Positions 6,140 to 11,105 of a DNA stretch of 11,105 nt are shown one piece after another. The DNA comes from Methanosarcinales archaeon. Lineage in GTDB: Archaea; Halobacteriota; Methanosarcinia; Methanotrichales; Methanotrichaceae. Position 1 is the stretch's first letter, and each line of letters begins with the position of its first letter. A model generated the notes under the pieces. That model did not search any database and was not told where the DNA came from. It saw only the letters and a list, made by a program, of their open reading frames with translations. The stretch lies in the NCBI GenBank assembly GCA_013415595.1, contig JAAEEW010000168.1:1-11105 (forward strand), written 5' to 3'. The position numbers and the translations under genes were made by a program.

Positions 6140-6964
6140 ATGAAAGACGAAGACATAAAGCTGGCTGTAAAGAATGGCTATGCTCGAATCGCCAGGAAAT
6201 CCGACCTGTGCTGCTCCTCCAGCGGCTGCTGCGGGACGGCGGCTCCCATCAAGATCAGCAAGAAGATCGGCTATTCCGATCAGGAGATGATGTCCGTTCC
6301 TTCTGAAGCCAATCTGGGCCTGGGGTGCGGCAATCCCACTGCTCTGGCCTCCCTGCAGGAAGGGGAGGTCGTCCTGGACCTGGGATCCGGGGCGGGCTTC
6401 GACTGCTTCCTGGCCGCCCGCAGGGTGGGGAATTCCGGCAGGGTGATCGGGGTGGACATGACCCCGGAGATGATCGAGAAGGCCAGGAGGAACTCCTCCC
6501 GGGCCGGCTTTGCCAACGTGGAGTTCCGGCTGGGCGAGCTGGAGAGCCTGCCCCTGGAGGACGGGGAGGTGGACGTGATCATCTCCAACTGCGTGATCAA
6601 CCTGGTGCCGGACAAGGAGCAGGTCTTTCGGGAGGCCTTCCGGGTGCTAAAGCCCGGGGGTAGGATCATGGTCTCGGACATCGTCTTGCTTGCGCCCCTT
6701 CCCGATTTCATCAGGGACTCGGTCGACGGCTACGTCGGCTGCGTCTCCGGAGCGGTGATGAAGGACCAGTATCTGGAGGCCATCCGGTCCGCCGGGTTCC
6801 AGTATGTGCAGATAGTCGACGAGTCAGCATTTCCCCTGGACTGTCTGGCCAACGAATCCGCAGGCCAGCAGGTCATGGGCAAGAGCAAGATCCCGGCCAG
6901 GAAGCTGAAGGAGGTGGAGGCTTCCATCAGCAGCCTGAAGGTCAGCGCATTCAAGCCGGCATGA
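6140..6964 (+). CDS. arsM: Arsenite S-adenosylmethionine methyltransferase (ArsM)
   Basis: This 274-residue cytoplasmic enzyme methylates As(III) with S-adenosylmethionine, giving methylated arsenicals. The Rossmann SAM site is VVLDLGSGAGFDCFLAARRV (78-97), with acidic GVDMTPEMI at 104-112. The three cysteines needed by ArsM enzymes are visible: Cys63 in LGLGCGNP, Cys151 in ISNCVINL and Cys201 in GYVGCVSGA. An N-terminal double pair (Cys24-25, Cys30-31, in LCCSSSGCCG) is also typical. ATG 6140 is preferred over GTG 6134 because AAGGTG lies 5 nt before it. It follows the HgcC-like AbrB gene and is flanked by As-type repressors and exporters. The product could be substrate for the DUF318 permease encoded to its left. 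Confidence 0.95.
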   Translation: MKDEDIKLAVKNGYARIARKSDLCCSSSGCCGTAAPIKISKKIGYSDQEMMSVPSEANLGLGCGNPTALASLQEGEVVLDLGSGAGFDCFLAARRVGNSGRVIGVDMTPEMIEKARRNSSRAGFANVEFRLGELESLPLEDGEVDVIISNCVINLVPDKEQVFREAFRVLKPGGRIMVSDIVLLAPLPDFIRDSVDGYVGCVSGAVMKDQYLEAIRSAGFQYVQIVDESAFPLDCLANESAGQQVMGKSKIPARKLKEVEASISSLKVSAFKPA

Positions 6965-7432
6965 GGTTTCGGAAGACCTGGGAACCGGGGCTTCGGGGCG
7001 GCCTGGCCAGAGCAGTGCCGTCCCGGTTTTTTTGCCAAAAATTGAAGGATTTTCAATCCCGGAATGGGGACGAGCCGGCACCAGGGGATGTGGTACGTGA
7101 TGGCCTGAAGGGTCCCCGCGCCTGGATGTCACCCTTTCACGCCCGAATGGCCCGTCTTTTTCCGGGAAAAGGTGTGGCGACAGTTTTTAGCGCTGCCACA
7201 AATTCAAAGCGGTATCAGTCGATGGCATCATCGAGTTTGCCATAGAGACTATGGATCGCAGAATCGCAGGTCATCGGATCTCAGAATCACATCTGTCGAG
7301 CTTGAATCACAGCAATGTGGAACCAAATCACATATGTCAAGAATATCAAAAACACCGATTTTCAAAACCTTTTCTCAGTTAGCAGAGCCCCTCCCGACAG
7401 GAGAAGTATTTCCAGGCCCTGCCGGGCTTTCT
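6965..7432. other. Gap between convergent arsM and winged-helix genes
   Basis: No convincing gene. It contains the arsM T-run terminator, a TGTGGC/GCCACA inverted repeat (7173-7178 and 7195-7200), a perfect hairpin CCATAG-AGA-CTATGG (7240-7254) and an AT-rich stretch with AATCGCA at 7262 and AATCACA at 7285, 7305 and 7326, spaced 20-23 bp apart. Confidence 0.5.
7021..7040 (+). terminator. T-run terminator after arsM
   Basis: CCCGG followed by seven T (7027-7033) lies 60 bp past the arsM stop. AACCGGG upstream (around 6980) could pair with CCCGGTT. This is sufficient for archaeal termination. Confidence 0.5.
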
Positions 7433-7439
7433 TTAGCCC
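7424..7439 (-). terminator. Small hairpin over the stop codon of the winged-helix gene
   Basis: GGGCT-TTCTTT-AGCCC is an inverted repeat that includes the TAA stop of the leftward gene. It could mark the transcript end, but no strong U-run follows on the minus strand. Confidence 0.3.
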
Positions 7440-7867
7440 TGAGTCTTGGACGACAGCCTGGGGGGCAAAGGCTCCCGGCGTTCGGTCTCCATCAAGCGAT
7501 ACTCCCGGTTATTCCGGTTGCCGCGGCGGTCCAGTATGCCGTCCCGGTTCATGCGTGACAGATAGGTGGAGACGGTGCTTAGCTTGATGTCTTCACAGAC
7601 GGTCTCGTAACGTTCCCGGAGGCTCTGGGTTGTGAACCAGCTATCGGGAAACTCGTACTCGATGAAATAACGAAGCTTGTCCATCAGGGTGCCGCCGGTC
7701 TCAAGTTTGGATTGACTGGCTGCGGGCACTTCCGGATCGGAGAACACGCCAGATGCGTTCAGAAAGTCCACGACTCTCTCTCGAATGGAGGACCTCTCCA
7801 CGCCCTTGGATTCAAACTCAAAGGAGGATCTCGTGCCTTCGTCTTCAATCTCGATCCGGATCTTCAT
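7433..7867 (-). CDS. Winged-helix DNA-binding protein of unknown role
   Basis: This 144-residue protein starts at ATG 7867 with GGAG 7 nt upstream. The first ~25 residues (MKIRIEIEDEGTRSSFEFES) form a charged beta-like segment. After a variable linker, residues 62-125 look like a winged helix: LRYFIEYEFPDSWFTTQSLR, then ETVCEDIKLSTVSTYLSRMN as helix-turn-helix and GILDRRGNRNNREYRL as the wing. The C-terminal tail is basic and Pro-rich. Similar proteins seem common in Methanosarcinales (from memory, not searched). It lies 25 bp after a 53-residue gene on the same strand, probably in one transcript. Target and effector are unknown; a transcription regulator is the best inference. Confidence 0.75.
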   Translation of the reverse strand: MKIRIEIEDEGTRSSFEFESKGVERSSIRERVVDFLNASGVFSDPEVPAASQSKLETGGTLMDKLRYFIEYEFPDSWFTTQSLRERYETVCEDIKLSTVSTYLSRMNRDGILDRRGNRNNREYRLMETERREPLPPRLSSKTQG

Positions 7868-7892
7868 GTCTTTTCTCCAAAGGCTTCCGACT

Positions 7893-8054
7893 TCAGGTGC
7901 TCTGCACCTGCCTGACCCTGGCCAGAGAAGAAACCTCTACCGCAGCCTGGGTCGGAGGCTGTGAATTGCCAGTCTCAACTTTCATGGCCCTGTTGAACTG
8001 GTTGGCCTTGTCCAAATCCATCGGCAGCGTGAACAACTTTATGTGACATCTCAT
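7893..8054 (-). CDS. Small protein upstream of the winged-helix gene, unknown function
   Basis: I do not recognise this 53-residue product (MRCHIKLFTLPMDLDKANQF..., ending VRQVQST). It starts at ATG 8054, preceded by GGGATGAG 5 nt upstream as a possible ribosome site; ATG 8021 (MDLDKANQF) is an alternative. The coding case rests on normal amino-acid composition, a plausible amphipathic stretch (LDKANQFNRAMKVE) and tight spacing (25 bp) to the winged-helix gene. It may be a partner protein, as in small regulator pairs, but that is inference. A long repeat-rich region lies upstream. Confidence 0.55.
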   Translation of the reverse strand: MRCHIKLFTLPMDLDKANQFNRAMKVETGNSQPPTQAAVEVSSLARVRQVQST

Positions 8055-8198
8055 CTCGGCTCATCCCTTGCATCTTGCGATACGCCGGCCTACAGGGCTA
8101 CCTTCAGGCATAAATGAGGTCCCTCCTACATCCGCCTCTGCCCCTGGGTCCGGATTTCGCGTCCGGCTTTTCCGTACACTGCATCGATATTTCCGCCC

Positions 8199-8670
8199 GG
8201 TCGCCCTTCACAACCAGGCATATCTCTGCTACTCCCTTCGCATCAGCCAGTCTTGCCCGGTCGCCCTTCAACGACCCGGCCTCGACTATGCCATCCCTTT
8301 CCTTTTACAGCACGAGACCGAACAGACTGCCCTTCACAGCCCGATCCAATCTCCCTTACTCCCTTCAATTTCAGATATCCGTAGCGCCCTTCAACGCCCC
8401 GGATTTCCTTTGCTACTCCCTTCGTATATTTGGAACGATCAACCAGCCGCCCTTCAACGGCTATGGGCCGATCTCCAGCTACTCCTTCCGGTTGCTACTC
8501 CTTTCTTATCCATTGCGCTCCGTGAAGGCCCTTCAACCACCACGGATTGGCTACCCCTTCGCATACGATGATCTTGCCCGGTCGCCCTTCACAACCCTGC
8601 AGGACCACCACCCTACTACCATCCCTTCGTATTCACTTGCCGAAACGACTGTCGCAGGACCGCCCTTCTA
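8199..8670. repeat. Degenerate alternating repeat: about 16 CCCTTC/GAAGGG motifs
   Basis: Two motif types alternate. Type 1 (cgCCCTTCAac) is at 8204, 8264, 8330, 8387, 8450, 8529, 8585 and 8663. Type 2 (ctactCCCTTCg and variants) is at 8234, 8295, 8361, 8418, 8483, 8499, 8555 and 8623. Adjacent motifs are mostly 26-40 bp apart, so a pair spans about 60 bp. GCCCGGTCGCCCTTCACAAC is shared exactly by two units 381 bp apart (8195 and 8576). On the minus strand this reads as repeated GAAGGGCG and CGAAGGGAGTAG, resembling Shine-Dalgarno cores. Spacing is too irregular for CRISPR. Confidence 0.65.
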
Positions 8671-8868
8671 CAGCCCGGCGTCGGCATTTGCATTGTAGGA
8701 AAGCATCATGAGGATTTTGGAATCGGATTATTCGAACCATACGGCGACATCTCCGATCCCGAGATCAGCCCTAAAGATTAGCTTTATCCCTCCTCACGAC
8801 CAACCCTACCACTGTGATCAGACAGGCTGTGAAGCCCGCCCTACAATAATACAAGTAGTGAACAAAGG

Positions 8869-8886
8869 TATATAAACTTTACGAGA
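8869..8886 (-). promoter_or_regulatory. Strong leftward promoter upstream of the repeat region
   Basis: On the minus strand CGTAAAG (BRE-like) is followed by TTTATATACC (8867-8876). The expected start is near 8847. The first gene leftward is at 8054, so the transcript would have a leader of about 790 nt that includes the whole repeat tract. The TATA could also act rightward, but no plus-strand gene follows. Confidence 0.5.
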
Positions 8887-8957
8887 GTGGTGAGCTGTAT
8901 TCAAAGGCTAAAAACACCAATTATTGCTTATTTTTGGATTTTAACCCATAATTTTGG

Positions 8958-9018
8958 TTATCGATTGACTTCACATTGTGCTTACCGATTGTGAAATGAT
9001 TCACTCAAAAACTGTGAA
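8958..9018. promoter_or_regulatory. Cluster of repeated half-sites upstream of the leftward promoter
   Basis: TTATCGATTG (8958) and TTACCGATTG (8982) are near-identical direct repeats 24 bp apart. Interleaved are TTCACA (8970-8975), TGTGAA (8990-8995), TTCAC (9000-9004) and TGTGAA (9013-9018), giving two inverted pairs. The cluster lies about 80-145 bp upstream of the TATA at 8869, where an activator could bind. Confidence 0.4.
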
Positions 9019-9024
9019 CTAATT

Positions 9025-9039
9025 TCTACAAAATGTAGA
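9025..9039. repeat. Perfect palindrome TCTACA-AAA-TGTAGA
   Basis: Six-base arms around three A in an AT-rich stretch. It may be a regulator site or a small hairpin near the transcript end of the small genes to the right. Confidence 0.4.
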
Positions 9040-9060
9040 TAGATAAAAATAAGAATATGT

Positions 9061-9085
9061 AAAAAGTGCGCGGACCACTAAGTGG
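9061..9085 (-). terminator. Hairpin/T-run terminator for the small-gene operon
   Basis: On the minus strand CCACT-T-AGTGG (9085-9075) is followed after ten bases by CTTTTTAC (T-run 9065-9061). It lies 55 bp past the stop of the zinc-binding small gene, on its transcript. Confidence 0.5.
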
Positions 9086-9139
9086 ATTATCTCTTATCAA
9101 AGAAACAAAGCAGGTGAGCGCGCCCTGGGATAAAATACG

Positions 9140-9298
9140 TCAGCGGAATGCATGAGGAGTTCCTCTCCCTCCGGCACAACGGACGCACACCCCCTTCTCC
9201 GGAATATGACATCTCGCGCATACAAGCCGACCGCAGAGCTGACATGTATAAAGCTTGCCAGCCTGGCCACAAATCGAGCAAATGCCCATTATTTCCAT
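9140..9298 (-). CDS. Small eight-cysteine zinc-binding protein
   Basis: This is a 52-residue protein starting at ATG 9298. Its cysteines fall in four pairs: Cys7-x2-Cys10 (ICSICG), Cys19-x2-Cys22 (YTCQLCG), Cys27-x2-Cys30 (VCARCH) and Cys38-x2-Cys41 (VCVRC). This suits two structural zinc ions in a cross-brace fold like HIT-type or similar treble-clef fingers. The start two bases after the stop of the upstream 44-residue gene, without its own SD, points to translational coupling. A longer in-frame start at 9343 would overlap that upstream gene completely and is less likely. The role is unknown; such tiny fingers often bind a partner protein or RNA. The basic C-terminal tail (GGRGTPHAFR) is short. 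Confidence 0.75.
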   Translation of the reverse strand: MEIMGICSICGQAGKLYTCQLCGRLVCARCHIPEKGVCVRCAGGRGTPHAFR

Positions 9299-9300
9299 AC

Positions 9301-9435
9301 TCAAGAGGCCTGATTGGGCTCGTAGTACTCCTCTACCAGCCAATCTCCGATTTCCTTGAGATACCTTTTGCGGCGCTCATCTTCCAAAATAGCCTGGTAA
9401 ATCTCCGGTAAATCCTCGGTTAAATCTTCGTACAT
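9301..9435 (-). CDS. Small acidic protein coupled to the zinc-binding protein
   Basis: This 44-residue product begins MYEDLTEDLPEIYQAILEDE and continues RRKRYLKEIGDWLVEEYYEP. It is strongly charged and likely two helices, with acidic ends around a basic RRKR patch. I do not recognise a family. Coding is supported by protein-like composition, a TATA box at 9464-9471 whose expected start (near 9441) lies 6 nt before ATG 9435, and the stop being two bases from the start of the zinc-binding gene. The pair probably forms one function, perhaps a complex, which is inference. Too short to be found by many gene callers. Confidence 0.7.
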   Translation of the reverse strand: MYEDLTEDLPEIYQAILEDERRKRYLKEIGDWLVEEYYEPNQAS

Positions 9436-9463
9436 GGTTTAACGTAAAATCTCACCGATCGGC

Positions 9464-9471
9464 ATTTAAAT
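9464..9471 (-). promoter_or_regulatory. TATA box for the small-gene pair
   Basis: ATTTAAAT, preceded on the minus strand by CGATAG, is centred about 26 bp from an expected start near 9441. The mRNA would be nearly leaderless for ATG 9435. Confidence 0.45.
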
Positions 9472-9483
9472 CTATCGAATAAA

Positions 9484-9522
9484 CAGGAGATTTTAAATTA
9501 TTTTCCTGCGCCAAAGAAGGCG
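9484..9522 (-). terminator. Hairpins and T-rich stretch after the phosphatase-like gene
   Basis: CGCC-AAAGAA-GGCG (9509-9522) is a small hairpin just past the stop of the leftward phosphatase-like gene. CAGGA/TCCTG (9484-9488 and 9504-9508) encloses an AT-rich core. This is a plausible transcript end. Confidence 0.35.
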
Positions 9523-9529
9523 TCGAGAT

Positions 9530-10291
9530 TCAGGGACTACTATCTTTCCTCCAGAGCATCAGCAGCACCGGTCCTTCGTCCACCCGCAGCGGGCCGGCGT
9601 GAGGTGGATGGTCCCCGCAGATTATGAGCATGGTATCAGCACGCAGGGCCCCGGCGATCCTCCCGATGTGGGCGTCCACGGCCCGGGCCGCTGGGGAGAT
9701 CATGTTCGCGGGTCCGGAGTGGCAGAAGCGGTCGATGGCCGTGAAATGGGACGCCAGAATCCGGGGCTCCAGGGCCAGGGCCTCCAGGGAAGAGCGGCAT
9801 ATCCGGCGGTCGAACTCCAGGGGGCCCAGACTGCCTGGAACTCCCCTGATGATGTCGATTCGTCCCTGAAAGGCCTCTGCTCCCTGCTGCTCCATGACCA
9901 CCGCGGATCGTAGCCCCTTTTCGTGGGCCATCTCTAGCACGCTCTTTATTCCCGAACGGGAGGCGTCCGAGGTGCGGTACACGCCGTGGCTCCGGGGGAG
10001 GAGCCCCGTCAGGATGGAGGCGATGGCCGGGGTGGTGTGGCCGGAGGCGGGAGCGGCCCCGAACATGAGCCCCTGGCCGGCCATACGGGGCAGGTTGCAT
10101 AGCCCGGGCCGCAGGAGCCGGTAGAGCCCGCATCCCAGGGCATCCACTATCAGGATGACGGCTCGCGAGCACCCCCAGTCCTCCACCTGCTCCAGGGCTG
10201 TGCCGTCAGGGTCCTCCATCTCCAGGCCCAGCACCCGGGCCACGGTAGGGGCCACATCCACCAGATGAACACCATCTCCCGGGGGCTTCAT
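9530..10291 (-). CDS. Alkaline-phosphatase-superfamily metalloenzyme
   Basis: This is a 253-residue protein from ATG 10291. AP-superfamily landmarks appear in order: the metal-binding Asp50 in VILIVDALGCG, the nucleophile region SGHTTPAIASILTG (Thr86 or Thr87), SHGVYRTSD, a second metal site TAIDRFCHSG (Asp187, His191) and LIICGDHPPHAG (Asp227, His228, His231). It would hydrolyse a phosphomonoester or diester, substrate unknown. The DVAPTVARVLGL motif, usually seen after the GDHG part in sulfatases and phosphodiesterases, is here at residues 12-23, before the core. ATG 10345 is possible but adds 18 residues encoded by a tandem repeat, so 10291 is preferred. There is no signal peptide. It is divergent from a DHH-family gene. 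Confidence 0.8.
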   Translation of the reverse strand: MKPPGDGVHLVDVAPTVARVLGLEMEDPDGTALEQVEDWGCSRAVILIVDALGCGLYRLLRPGLCNLPRMAGQGLMFGAAPASGHTTPAIASILTGLLPRSHGVYRTSDASRSGIKSVLEMAHEKGLRSAVVMEQQGAEAFQGRIDIIRGVPGSLGPLEFDRRICRSSLEALALEPRILASHFTAIDRFCHSGPANMISPAARAVDAHIGRIAGALRADTMLIICGDHPPHAGPLRVDEGPVLLMLWRKDSSP

Positions 10292-10295
10292 CTTC

Positions 10296-10464
10296 CCGGT
10301 CCTCTTCTCACCAGGCACCCTCGTCTCCGGTCCTCCTCTCTCCATTCTTCGCCTCGCCAGGCATCATCCACTCCGGCCCTCTTCTCTCCATTCTTCACCT
10401 CAGCGGGCATCATTCTCCCCGGTCCTCCTCATTCCATTCTTCACCTCACCGGGCCAGGCCCCGT
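10296..10464. repeat. 46-bp tandem repeats upstream of the phosphatase-like gene
   Basis: Three units start at 10327, 10373 and 10419, each beginning CCGG(T/C)CCTC, with the common internal stretch TCCATTCTTC(G/A)CCTC and ending near GGGCATCATT-like bases. A shortened fourth unit starts at 10296, with about 15 bp missing. The unit length is not a multiple of three and the copies lie in the 5' region of the leftward gene. Confidence 0.75.
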
Positions 10465-10491
10465 GCCCCGATCCTCCCTCCCGCTGGGTGC

Positions 10492-10517
10492 GGATCGCCG
10501 ATAAGGATCGCCGATAA
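10492..10517. repeat. Perfect 13-bp tandem repeat in the divergent promoter region
   Basis: GGATCGCCGATAA occurs twice in a row (10492-10504 and 10505-10517), and the second copy runs into the TATA-like AATATTC. It could be an operator for either of the divergent genes. Confidence 0.5.
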
Positions 10518-10668
10518 TATTCTCTGCCCCATTCTCGAGGCCCATTCACTGCGCCATTCTTGGCCCGGGGCTGGCAGAGGTTTTTGGCCCTCTCCGCGAA
10601 GATCTCTTCTGGAATTGATTCGCCCCGCGGGCTAATCTTATTTATGTCGCCAGGAGGAAGTGACGCTC

Positions 10669-11105
10669 ATGGACACCAGGGGCCGGGAAGGCGAGGGGGA
10701 TTTGACCTACAAGACGCTGCAGAAGGCTTCCTCCCGGGCGGCGGAGGCCATCGGCCGGGAGAAGGAGGTGGTGGTGGTATCCCACATCGATGCCGACGGC
10801 CTGTGCTCGGCAGGGGTGATATGCACCGCCCTGGACCGCAGACAGATCGAGCATCAGCCGTTGTTCTTCAAGCAGCTCGACCGCCCGGCCCTGGAGAAGG
10901 TGGCCGACCAGGGAATGAACCTGGTCATCTTCACCGATCTGGGCAGCGGAATGCAGGCCGAGATCGCGGGGATGAAGCTTCGGGCGGTGATCGCCGACCA
11001 CCACCGGCCGGCGGCGGCTGACAATAGCAGCAGGGATAGCATCTTGGCCCACATCAACCCCCACCTGGCAGGGGCAGACGGAGCCACCCAGCTCAGCGGC
11101 AGCGG
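10669..11105 (+). CDS. DHH-family phosphoesterase, archaeal RecJ/GAN-like, 3' end cut
   Basis: The first 145 residues of a DHH-superfamily phosphoesterase or nuclease are visible. Three metal-binding motifs are clear: VVSHIDADGLCSAGV (motif I, D-x-D), LVIFTDLGSG (motif II Asp) and RAVIADHHRP (motif III, Asp-His-His), followed by HINPHLAGADGATQLSG. This is the order in archaeal RecJ-like proteins (GAN or RecJ1/RecJ2), which degrade single-stranded nucleic acid and can accompany the CMG helicase. ATG 10669 is used: AGGAGG at 10652-10657 is 11 nt upstream, while in-frame GTG 10660 is only 2 nt from it. The C-terminal part (DHHA1) would lie outside the window, so the exact subtype is open. Confidence 0.88.
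   Translation, partial: MDTRGREGEGDLTYKTLQKASSRAAEAIGREKEVVVVSHIDADGLCSAGVICTALDRRQIEHQPLFFKQLDRPALEKVADQGMNLVIFTDLGSGMQAEIAGMKLRAVIADHHRPAAADNSSRDSILAHINPHLAGADGATQLSGS

Larger units (their letters stand above)
8055..9139. other. Long accessory region without recognised genes
   Basis: This 1.1-kb region has two parts. From 8055 to about 8700 it is C/T-rich on the plus strand and built from CCCTTC-type motifs about 30 bp apart. Overlapping plus-strand frames stay open here because of that composition, but they show no recognisable protein. From about 8860 to 9090 it is AT-rich and holds a promoter facing left, operator-like half-sites, a palindrome and a terminator for the small genes to the right. 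Confidence 0.5.
10292..10668. other. Divergent intergenic region with repeats and promoters
   Basis: No gene is seen. It holds the 46-bp repeats, a 13-bp tandem repeat (10492-10517), a TATA-like CGATAATATT (10512-10521) and a second TATA-like CTTATTTATG (10636-10645) upstream of the rightward DHH gene. Which TATA is used cannot be decided by eye. Confidence 0.5.

Noticed and set aside
8199..8670. CRISPR array
   Set aside because: The shared motif is only 6-12 bases, varies between units, and spacing ranges from 16 to 40 bp; there is no constant repeat of 24-37 bp and no cas gene nearby.
8114..8698. Plus-strand 194-residue frame with repeated SPF(T/N) pieces
   Set aside because: The frame stays open because of C/T-rich composition, a second frame is open over the same bases, several motifs fall out of phase, and there is no good start signal.

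Overview
The window looks like a chromosomal stretch of an acetate-using methanogenic archaeon, most likely of the Methanothrix (Methanosaeta) group. The reasons are BRE/TATA promoters about 26 bp upstream of very short or absent leaders, a DHH/RecJ-like archaeal nuclease, a methanogen-type AbrB/HgcC-like protein, ArsM and Acr3, and GC-rich coding sequence with AT-rich spacers. The lineage is inferred from protein style and was not searched.

The first 7 kb is an arsenic or soft-metal handling region of several transcription units. On the minus strand lie an ArsR repressor (2234-2644), an exported double rhodanese-like protein without catalytic cysteines (1021-2097) and an Acr3 arsenite exporter that runs off the left edge. 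Facing away is an exported CxxC thioredoxin-like protein (3330-3869) behind a long, probably structured leader. Then come a minus-strand ArsR plus DUF318/ArsP-type permease pair (5457 down to 4002), a plus-strand HgcC-like AbrB protein (5776-6051) and ArsM arsenite methyltransferase (6140-6964). Together these would sense As(III), expel it, methylate it and possibly expel the methylated form. The two exported redox-fold proteins are the unusual part.

From 7.4 to 9.4 kb is an accessory region. It holds a winged-helix protein with a 53-residue partner on the minus strand, then a G-rich (on the minus strand) stretch with about 16 GAAGGG-type motifs spaced near 30 bp. That stretch probably lies within a leader of about 790 nt that starts at a strong minus-strand promoter near 8873. 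Upstream of that promoter is an AT-rich cluster of repeated half-sites. Next are two overlooked small genes, a 44-residue acidic protein and a 52-residue eight-cysteine zinc-binding protein, closely coupled on the minus strand.

The right end has an alkaline-phosphatase-superfamily enzyme (minus) whose upstream region consists of 46-bp tandem repeats. Divergent to it is the start of a DHH-family phosphoesterase/nuclease, cut by the window edge.

Two genes, acr3 and the first arsR, have good Shine-Dalgarno sequences but no ATG/GTG/TTG at the proper place and frame. Their starts are uncertain and may be CTG or ATC, or reflect a frameshift.
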